This document shows positions 1 to 4,493 of a stretch of DNA of 6,908 bases, piece by piece. The notes below the pieces were generated by a model. It was given only the letters and a program-made list of their open reading frames with translations, was not told the origin of the DNA and did not search any database. Numbering within the stretch: the first letter of the stretch is position 1; each line of letters starts with the position of its first letter. The stretch comes from Candidatus Tenderia sp. (GTDB taxonomy: Bacteria; Pseudomonadota; Gammaproteobacteria; Tenderiales; Tenderiaceae): NCBI GenBank assembly GCA_030148045.1, contig JASBUE010000208.1:1-6908 (forward strand), read 5' to 3'. A program made the position numbers and the translations under genes.

Positions 1-686
1 GTGGAGATACCCTCGTCCAGGCCGTGGCCCTTGAGGTTGCGGGCGCGATGGGCAATCTGCACCAACTTGCCGGCGGTCTCTTTATCGATGCCGGCCTCGG
101 CGGCGATGATGTCGGTCTCCGTCTCGGCATTGGGATAGTCAAAATCCAGGGCGCCGAAACGCTGTTTGGTGGATTGCTTCAGATCCTTCATCAGGCTCTG
201 ATAACTGGGGTTGTAGGAGATCACCAACTGGAAATCCGCATGTGCCTTGACCAGCTCACCCTTCTTATCCAGCGGCAGTTCGCGGCGGTGGTCGGTGAGG
301 GGATGGATCACCACGGTGGTGTCCTGACGCGCTTCCACCACCTCGTCGAGATAGCAGATGGCGCCGATGCGCGCGGCCAGCGTCAGGGGGCCGTCCTGCC
401 ACTTGGTGCCGTCCTTGTCGAGCAGGAAGCGGCCCACCAGGTCGGAGGCGGTCATATCCTCGTTACAGGCCACGGTGATCAGCGGCTTGCCCAGCTTCCA
501 GGCCATATATTCGACAAAGCGCGACTTACCGCACCCGGTCGGCCCCTTCAGCATCATGGGCATGCGTGCCTCATACGCCGCCTCGTAGGTCTCGACTTCG
601 TCGGCCACGGGGCAATAGTAGGGTTCTTCCGTGACCAGATATTGTTTGGCGATATCGGTACTTTTCAGTTCAGCAACTTGGCTCAT
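1..686 (-). CDS. cbbQ: RuBisCO activase AAA+ subunit CbbQ (MoxR/NorQ-like), 3' end outside window
   Basis: Reading the reverse strand from the ATG at 686 gives 228 codons without a stop, open at the window edge. The protein begins MSQVAELKST. It carries a Walker A motif GPTGCGKS at residues 48-55, a Walker B motif ICYLDE at about 110-115, a sensor-1-like Asn in SYNP (159) and an Arg in KQRF (176) suited to an arginine finger. This is the CbbQ/NorQ branch of MoxR AAA+ ATPases. In known systems a CbbQ ring works with the VWA-domain protein CbbO to strip inhibitory sugar phosphates from RuBisCO in the cytoplasm. CbbQ is usually about 265-270 aa, so roughly 40 residues are missing here. The start is supported by AGAGAGGATG five nt upstream, the same ribosome-binding sequence as cbbL. 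Its place directly after cbbS fits the non-carboxysomal form IA layout; cbbO would be expected beyond the left edge. Confidence 0.95.
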   Translation of the reverse strand, partial: MSQVAELKSTDIAKQYLVTEEPYYCPVADEVETYEAAYEARMPMMLKGPTGCGKSRFVEYMAWKLGKPLITVACNEDMTASDLVGRFLLDKDGTKWQDGPLTLAARIGAICYLDEVVEARQDTTVVIHPLTDHRRELPLDKKGELVKAHADFQLVISYNPSYQSLMKDLKQSTKQRFGALDFDYPNAETETDIIAAEAGIDKETAGKLVQIAHRARNLKGHGLDEGIS

Positions 687-712
687 GGTTTCATCCTCTC
701 TTTGTACCCTCA

Positions 713-753
713 CACTTACTAAAGAACCTGGATTTCAGATGCTTTAGTAAGTG
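713..753 (-). repeat. 12-bp inverted repeat in the cbbS-cbbQ spacer (possible hairpin)
   Basis: The arms CACTTACTAAAG (713-724) and CTTTAGTAAGTG (742-753) are perfectly complementary around a 17-nt loop. In the operon mRNA this AU-rich hairpin would lie about 12 nt upstream of the cbbQ ribosome-binding sequence. It shares bases 751-753 with the neighbouring GC-rich palindrome. No U-run follows, so it is not a textbook intrinsic terminator. A role in mRNA processing, stability or expression of cbbQ relative to cbbS is inference. Confidence 0.7.
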
Positions 754-772
754 GCCCGGCATGCCGGGCCAC
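751..772 (-). repeat. Perfect 22-bp GC-rich palindrome downstream of cbbS
   Basis: Bases 751-761 (GTGGCCCGGCA) are the exact reverse complement of 762-772 (TGCCGGGCCAC). On the coding strand it starts 18 nt after the cbbS stop. As RNA it would form a very stable GC stem with a minimal loop. The bases after it on that strand are TTACTAAAG, not a U tract, so it is better read as a 3'-end protecting or attenuating hairpin for cbbLS mRNA than as a full terminator. As DNA it could also be a protein-binding palindrome. Confidence 0.7.
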
Positions 773-790
773 CCCATTAACTCCTAACGC

Positions 791-1147
791 TTACGCAGGC
801 GTTCCACGGTAGATCACCATGGAGGCGCCCTGCGACTGGGCGTAGTTGTCATAGCCGATCAGACGCACGTGATTATCAGGGTGCGCCTTGTGAGCGGCTT
901 CCGCTTCCTGCAGGATGCGATCCACGTCGGTCTCACCGAACATGGGCAGCTTCCACATGTACCAGTAGGAACCACTGGCGTTCTGCGGCTCGGTGTGCTC
1001 GATGGCCGGATTCCAGCCCCTGTCAACGATATACTGGACCTGGGCACGGATCTGCTTGTCGTCCATCGAAGGCAGGTAAGAGAAGGTCTCGAACTTGCGG
1101 CTTGAGGCATCGCTCAGGCTTGATTTGTAGTCTTGCATTTCACTCAT
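791..1147 (-). CDS. cbbS: Ribulose-1,5-bisphosphate carboxylase/oxygenase small subunit, form IA
   Basis: This encodes a complete 118-aa small subunit, MSEMQDYKSS to VIYRGTPA. Typical features are the N-terminal FETFSYLP (about 19-26), the helix KQIRAQVQYIVDRGW (about 31-45) and the conserved YWYMWKLPMFG segment (about 61-71). It ends with the usual strand-rich region VRLIGYDN and MVIYRG. Eight small subunits cap the L8 core of the cytosolic L8S8 enzyme and are needed for full activity. I chose the ATG at 1147 because GAGGAAAATACA places a ribosome-binding site just upstream. A longer reading from a GTG at 1252 would translate the intergenic repeat and is rejected. An inner ATG at 1138 lacks such a site. 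The gene lies 169 nt after cbbL and 104 nt before cbbQ, both unusually structured gaps. The length suits a non-carboxysomal form IA small subunit. Confidence 0.97.
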   Translation of the reverse strand: MSEMQDYKSSLSDASSRKFETFSYLPSMDDKQIRAQVQYIVDRGWNPAIEHTEPQNASGSYWYMWKLPMFGETDVDRILQEAEAAHKAHPDNHVRLIGYDNYAQSQGASMVIYRGTPA

Positions 1148-1187
1148 TGTATTTTCCTCAAATTGAAGGTTTGAATTCGATCTCGTT

Positions 1188-1312
1188 GTAGGTCGCACCC
1201 ACAGGGTATGAAGGCTAAGGTACGAAGCCCAACGTTCGGGGGACATTCGCACCTCCGCCCGTTGGGCTTCACGAAAATCGTGAAGCCTTTATGCCCCACG
1301 GGTGCAACCTAC
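1188..1312. repeat. 125-bp imperfect inverted-repeat element (MITE-like) between cbbL and cbbS
   Basis: The element is bounded by 13-bp terminal inverted repeats with one mismatch: GTAGGTCGCACCC (1188-1200) and GGGTGCAACCTAC (1300-1312). Inside, the symmetry continues. A GGGTATGAAGGCT-like block on the left (1204-1216) matches GGGCATAAAGGCT on the opposite strand at right. GAAGCCCAACG (1224-1234) is exactly mirrored by CGTTGGGCTTC (1260-1270). A separate perfect hairpin with 10-bp arms (1265-1274 and 1278-1287) and an AAA loop sits in the right half. There is no ORF or transposase. The right end stops four nt from the cbbL stop codon. The form recalls non-autonomous MITEs and intergenic palindromic repeats of gammaproteobacteria, but I see no convincing target-site duplication, so the mobile origin is inference. 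In mRNA it would fold into a long, branched hairpin between the two RuBisCO cistrons. Confidence 0.75.
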
Positions 1313-1316
1313 GTCT

Positions 1317-2735
1317 CTATTTATGAGCAACGTCCAACTTATCCACGGTGTCGAATTCGAACTTGATTTCCTTCCAGGTTTCCATGGCCATCTTGAGCTC
1401 GGGGCTGTGCTTGGCGGCGGCGGTCAGGATCTCCTTGCCTTCCTTCTCCAGCTCGCGACCTTCGTTACGCGCCTGGACACAGGCCTCGACAGCGACACGG
1501 TTGGCCGCGGCGCCGGCTGCGTTGCCCCAGGGGTGACCCAAGGTACCGCCACCGAACTGCAGCACGGAGTCATCACCGAAGATGCTGACCAGCGCCGGCA
1601 TGTGCCAGACATGGATACCACCGGAGGCAACCGGAATCACGCCGGGCATGGCGCCCCAATCCTGATCGAAGAAGATGCCGCGTGAACGGTCTTCCTTGAT
1701 GTAATCGTCGCGCATGATGTCGATCCAGCCCAGGGTGGCATCACGGTCACCTTCCAACTTACCGACGACGGTACCGGAGTGCAGGTGGTCACCGCCGGAC
1801 AGACGCAGACACTTGGTCAGCACGCGGAAGTGGATACCGTGGTGCGGGTTACGGTCGAGCACGGCGTGCATGGCGCGGTGGATGTGCAGCAGCATGCCGT
1901 TGTCACGGCACCAGTTGGCCAGGCCGGTGTTGGCGGTGAAGCCGCCGGTCAGGTAGTCGTGCATGATGATGGGGGCGCCGATTTCCTTGGCGAACTCGGC
2001 ACGCTTGTACATCTCTTCCGGCGTCGGCGCGGTCACGTTCAGGTAGTGACCCTTGCGCTCACCGGTTTCGGCGATGGCCTTTTCAGTGGCTTCCTGAACG
2101 AACAGGAAGCGGTCACGCCAGCGCATGAAGGGCTGGGAGTTGACGTTCTCGTCGTCCTTGGTGAAGTCCAGACCGCCGCGCAGACCTTCGTAGCAGGCGC
2201 GGCCGTAGTTCTTGGCCGACAGGCCCAGCTTGGGCTTGATGGTGCAGCCCAGCAGCGGACGGCCGTACTTGTTCATCTTGTCGCGCTCGACCTGGATACC
2301 GTTGGGCGGACCGCCGCAGGTCATGACATAGGCCAGCGGGAAACGCACGTCTTCCAGACGCAGGGAACGCAGGGCCTTGAAGCCGAAGACGTTACCGACC
2401 AGGGAGGTCAGCACGTTGACGACGGAGCCCTCTTCGAACAGGTCGATGGGATAGGCGATGAAGGCGTAGAAGGCGGAGTCATCACCGGGTACGTCTTCGA
2501 TGGCGTAGGCGCGACCCTTGTAGTAATCCAGGTCGGTGAGCAGGTCGGTCCAAACAGTGGTCCAGGTACCGGTGGAAGACTCGGCCGCCACTGCCGCGGC
2601 AACCTCTTCACGCGGCACACCCGCCTGAGGTACAACCTTGAAACAGGCCAGAACATCACTCTCTTTGGGAGTGTATTCCGGCATCCAGTAAGTTTCGCGG
2701 TACTCTTTTACGCCCGCGCTATAGGTCTTTGCCAT
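1317..2735 (-). CDS. cbbL: Ribulose-1,5-bisphosphate carboxylase/oxygenase large subunit, form IA
   Basis: This encodes a complete 472-aa large subunit, MAKTYSAGVK to KLDVAHK, with a TAG stop. It fixes CO2 onto ribulose-1,5-bisphosphate in the Calvin cycle. Active-site residues are all visible and sit eight positions lower than in spinach numbering. They include N115 in GNVFGF, K167 and K169 in CTIKPKLGLS, and the carbamylated K193 with metal ligands D195 and E196 in GGLDFTKDDEN. They also include H286 in HIHRAMHAV, H319 in GGDHLHSGT and the loop-6 K326 in VVGKLEG. The ATG at 2735 is chosen over a TTG at 2789 because AGAGAGGATG lies five nt upstream and MAKTY is the family's usual N-terminus. 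It is the first gene of cbbL-cbbS-cbbQ and diverges from cbbR. The sequence style and the cbbQ partner indicate form IA of the non-carboxysomal kind; no carboxysome shell gene is in view. Confidence 0.99.
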   Translation of the reverse strand: MAKTYSAGVKEYRETYWMPEYTPKESDVLACFKVVPQAGVPREEVAAAVAAESSTGTWTTVWTDLLTDLDYYKGRAYAIEDVPGDDSAFYAFIAYPIDLFEEGSVVNVLTSLVGNVFGFKALRSLRLEDVRFPLAYVMTCGGPPNGIQVERDKMNKYGRPLLGCTIKPKLGLSAKNYGRACYEGLRGGLDFTKDDENVNSQPFMRWRDRFLFVQEATEKAIAETGERKGHYLNVTAPTPEEMYKRAEFAKEIGAPIIMHDYLTGGFTANTGLANWCRDNGMLLHIHRAMHAVLDRNPHHGIHFRVLTKCLRLSGGDHLHSGTVVGKLEGDRDATLGWIDIMRDDYIKEDRSRGIFFDQDWGAMPGVIPVASGGIHVWHMPALVSIFGDDSVLQFGGGTLGHPWGNAAGAAANRVAVEACVQARNEGRELEKEGKEILTAAAKHSPELKMAMETWKEIKFEFDTVDKLDVAHK

Positions 2736-2740
2736 GGTAG

Positions 2741-2750
2741 CATCCTCTCT
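2741..2750 (-). promoter_or_regulatory. cbbL ribosome-binding sequence, identical to that of cbbQ
   Basis: On the coding strand AGAGAGGATG ends five nt before the cbbL ATG, and the same ten bases lie at the same distance before cbbQ (692-701). The site fixes the cbbL start at 2735. cbbS uses a different sequence, GAGGAAAATACA. Confidence 0.8.
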
Positions 2751-2849
2751 ATTGCTATAGTTAATTGGCTGGGGGACACAAGCCCTCAACCCCTTTTAAA
2801 ACCTTGTTATTTCCAGGTAACGGAAAGCTATGATCAGCTAGCGGGAAGA

Positions 2850-2876
2850 ACTATAGCCCCCAAAAGCGATTAACAA
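2850..2876 (-). promoter_or_regulatory. Candidate cbbL promoter
   Basis: On the minus strand TATAGT (2855-2850) resembles a -10 box, and TTGTTA (2876-2871) could be a -35 box, with a short 15-bp spacer. Transcription would start near 2843, giving a leader of about 108 nt. The poor spacing would suit an activator-dependent promoter. The putative -35 falls inside the proximal LysR-type motif, as expected for CbbR activation. This was judged by eye, and other -10 placements in this AT-rich stretch are possible. Confidence 0.4.
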
Positions 2877-2898
2877 CAGTTAATTGTTTTTATAAAAT
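2870..2898 (+). promoter_or_regulatory. Candidate sigma-70 promoter of cbbR
   Basis: TTAACA (2870-2875) and TAAAAT (2893-2898) each differ from the -35 and -10 consensus by one base and are 17 bp apart. Transcription would begin near 2905, about 24 nt before the cbbR ATG. Both boxes overlap the T-N11-A motifs, which predicts that CbbR represses its own synthesis while activating cbbL. Confidence 0.55.
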
Positions 2899-2915
2899 AC
2901 ATTTACATTTGTTAA
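2870..2915. promoter_or_regulatory. Candidate CbbR operator, three T-N11-A motifs
   Basis: TTAAC-AACA-GTTAA (2870-2883) is a perfect 5-bp inverted repeat. TTTAC-ATTT-GTTAA (2902-2915) repeats the same geometry with one mismatch, 32 bp away. Between them GTTTTTATAAAATAC (2886-2900) is a looser palindrome. The T-N11-A cores start at 2871, 2887 and 2903, an exact 16-bp period. LysR-type regulators recognise T-N11-A, and CbbR sites are also described as TNA-N7-TNA, which TTA-N7-TTA at 2870-2882 fits. Relative to a cbbL start near 2843 the centres lie at about -34, -50 and -66, the usual activation and recognition positions. Assignment to CbbR is inference from the adjacent gene. Confidence 0.6.
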
Positions 2916-2928
2916 TGGATTATATCCT

Positions 2929-3918
2929 ATGCATCTAACCCTCCAGCAGCTCAAATTATTCGAATCCGTGGTCCGCAACAACAGCTTTACCCGCGCCGCC
3001 GAGGAATTGCACCTGACCCAACCCGCCGTATCCATACAAATCAAGCGCCTGGAGGAGCAGGTCGGCATGCCGCTGTTTGAACAGGTCGGCAAGAAGATCT
3101 TTCCCACCGCGGTCGGCGAGGAGCTGGCCCAGGCCAGCAAGGATATTCTCGGTCGTCTGGAAGAGCTTAAAAACACCGTCGACAATCTGCAGGGCTCGGT
3201 GCAAGGACCGCTCAGGGTATCGGTGGTCACCACGGCGAAATATTTCATTCCGCACCTGCTGGGGGCGTTTCTGCAGCAATATCCCGATGTGGAACCGAGC
3301 TTCAACTTTTCCAACCGCGCCGCGGTCATTCAGCGTCTCACCGACAATCTGGATGACTTCGTAGTCATGGGGCAGATCCCCGACTCGAAAAACCTGGAGG
3401 CCTATCCCTTTCTGGAAAACATCCTGGTGGTCATCGCACATCCCGCTCATCCGTTGGCGCAAAAGAAAAATGTAGCGCTGGAAGAACTGGTCAAACATCG
3501 CTTCCTGGTACGCGAGGCCGACTCCGGCACCCGCATGGTGGTGGACCGCATGCTGAACAAACACGGCCTGGCGCTGGAGCCATACATGGAACTGGGCAGC
3601 AGCGAGGCGATCAAGCAGGGCGTCATGGCGGGGCTGGGCCTGGGGGTGTTGTCACTGCACAGCCTGTTGCTGGAACGCGACGCCGGCAAGCTGGTAGTGT
3701 TGAACGCCGAGGGTTTCCCCATCAAACGGCGCTGGTATGCCGTGCACCTGAAGGGTAAAAAGCTCTCCCTGGCGGGGCGTACCTTTCTCGACTTCATTCT
3801 CACCAACAGCGAGCGGTTATTGCACGACACCGCCGGCCTGGCCGTTGCGGAGCAAGAGGCCAGGCCATCCGCAAAAAAACGCACCCGGCAATCGAAGTCT
3901 GCCCGCCCGTCATCATAA
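2929..3918 (+). CDS. cbbR: LysR-type transcriptional regulator CbbR
   Basis: This 329-aa protein begins MHLTLQQLKLFESVV. Residues 1-60 form the winged helix-turn-helix of LysR regulators, with SFTRAAEELHLTQPAVSIQIKRLE style conservation and a following LFEQVGKKIFPTAVGE wing. A linker helix (about 65-88) leads to a two-lobed effector domain (about 92-295) starting GPLRVSVVTTAKYFIP. That wording and the divergent position next to cbbL identify CbbR, the cytoplasmic activator of Calvin-cycle operons. In studied bacteria it responds to metabolites such as RuBP, phosphoenolpyruvate or NADPH; the ligand here is unknown. The ATG at 2929 is used because the family N-terminus begins there; an ATG at 2915 is out of frame, and the ribosome-binding site is weak. 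The last roughly 25 residues (EQEARPSAKKRTRQSKSARPSS region) are a basic, Ser-rich tail beyond the usual fold. Confidence 0.95.
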   Translation: MHLTLQQLKLFESVVRNNSFTRAAEELHLTQPAVSIQIKRLEEQVGMPLFEQVGKKIFPTAVGEELAQASKDILGRLEELKNTVDNLQGSVQGPLRVSVVTTAKYFIPHLLGAFLQQYPDVEPSFNFSNRAAVIQRLTDNLDDFVVMGQIPDSKNLEAYPFLENILVVIAHPAHPLAQKKNVALEELVKHRFLVREADSGTRMVVDRMLNKHGLALEPYMELGSSEAIKQGVMAGLGLGVLSLHSLLLERDAGKLVVLNAEGFPIKRRWYAVHLKGKKLSLAGRTFLDFILTNSERLLHDTAGLAVAEQEARPSAKKRTRQSKSARPSS

Positions 3919-4037
3919 AACCACGCATTTGTGCCGGTAATAAGCAACTCCCTGAAGCGAAAGGGGCGGGCCGGATTTGTTAATATGGGTGTAAGCGTCA
4001 CCTGTACCCCAGCGCGCGGTTTTTCCCAGGGATAGTT

Positions 4038-4067
4038 TTGCCGCAACGGGGATGCCGCGAATATATC
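4038..4067 (+). promoter_or_regulatory. Weak candidate promoter of the small membrane-protein gene
   Basis: TTGCCG (4038-4043) and TATATC (4062-4067) are 18 bp apart and resemble sigma-70 boxes. A start near 4074 would give a leader of about 17 nt containing the AGGGA ribosome-binding sequence (4081-4085). No clear terminator separates cbbR from this region, so readthrough from cbbR is also possible. Confidence 0.35.
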
Positions 4068-4090
4068 AACCACAGACAACAGGGATCGTA

Positions 4091-4450
4091 ATGAAGGACA
4101 GAATCTGCACCCACTGCTACCACGTCGGCCAACCCACTACCCAGGGCATGGGCAGCTTTGCCGTCGACGCCCTGATGTGGATGATCTTTTTCAGCCTGTC
4201 GATGTTTTCGTCGATCTTTCCGCTGATGCTGATCCCGCTGGCCTGGACCACTTACCACATCTTCATCTACAACAAATCCACCTGCCCCGAATGCGGCCGC
4301 CTGAATATGGTGAGCCTGGACAGTCGCAAGGGGAAAAGAGCCCTCAAGGGGCCGAACGTGGTGGTGTCATATTCGGCGGCCGAGGACCCGGACCGGCGGG
4401 ATCACCAACCGCGACAGGAACCACGCGACCGCCGCGCCTCGGATCGCTAG
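4091..4450 (+). CDS. Unrecognised 119-aa membrane protein with two CxxC pairs (split zinc-ribbon-like)
   Basis: I cannot name this gene. The predicted protein starts MKDRICTHCYHVGQP and has CTHC at residues 6-9 and CPEC at 65-68. The two pairs flank a hydrophobic stretch (about 23-60) long enough for two membrane helices with a turn near SSIFP. The four cysteines could therefore meet on one side of the membrane and bind zinc or another metal; that is inference. The C-terminal third (about 78-119) is hydrophilic and rich in Arg, Asp and Pro, and looks disordered. There is no signal peptide apart from the hydrophobic hairpin. The ATG at 4091 is preferred because AGGGA lies five nt upstream; an earlier ATG at 4052 adds 13 unremarkable residues and would overlap the candidate promoter. 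It lies 172 nt after cbbR and converges on the kinase gene. Its TAG stop is inside the shared palindrome. Confidence 0.75.
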   Translation: MKDRICTHCYHVGQPTTQGMGSFAVDALMWMIFFSLSMFSSIFPLMLIPLAWTTYHIFIYNKSTCPECGRLNMVSLDSRKGKRALKGPNVVVSYSAAEDPDRRDHQPRQEPRDRRASDR

Positions 4451-4493
4451 CCCGCATTTCTCGCTACCAACGGTGGTGAGAAATGCGGGCTAG
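4447..4493. terminator. Long palindrome between convergent genes, probable bidirectional terminator
   Basis: CTAGCCCGCATTTCTC (4447-4462) is exactly complementary to GAGAAATGCGGGCTAG (4478-4493). The inner bases GCTACC and GGTGGT extend the stem with two G-U pairs to 22 pairs around an AAC loop (4469-4471). The element contains the TAG stops of both converging genes (4448-4450 on plus, 4492-4490 on minus). Neither strand has a following U-run, so it is not a canonical intrinsic terminator. Blocking of convergent readthrough or protection of both 3' ends is inferred from position. Confidence 0.75.

Noticed and set aside
24..722. 232-codon open frame on the plus strand at the left edge
   Set aside because: It is antisense to cbbQ, whose reverse-strand frame carries Walker A, Walker B and sensor motifs; the plus frame has none.
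1148..1252. 35-codon N-terminal extension of cbbS from a GTG
   Set aside because: It would translate the inverted-repeat element and lacks homology to small subunits; a ribosome-binding site precedes the ATG at 1147.
2736..2789. 18-codon N-terminal extension of cbbL from a TTG
   Set aside because: It runs through the ribosome-binding sequence, and the family N-terminus starts at MAKTY.
1779..2873. 364-codon open frame on the plus strand opposite cbbL
   Set aside because: It lies antisense to an unmistakable cbbL, has low-complexity Gly/Val/His-rich content typical of a GC-rich shadow frame, and resembles no known family.
2956..3564. 202-codon open frame on the minus strand opposite cbbR
   Set aside because: It is a shadow of the cbbR gene with no recognisable domain.
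3919..3990. Possible terminator after cbbR
   Set aside because: I found only a short self-complementary CCGG pairing and no stem followed by a T-run.
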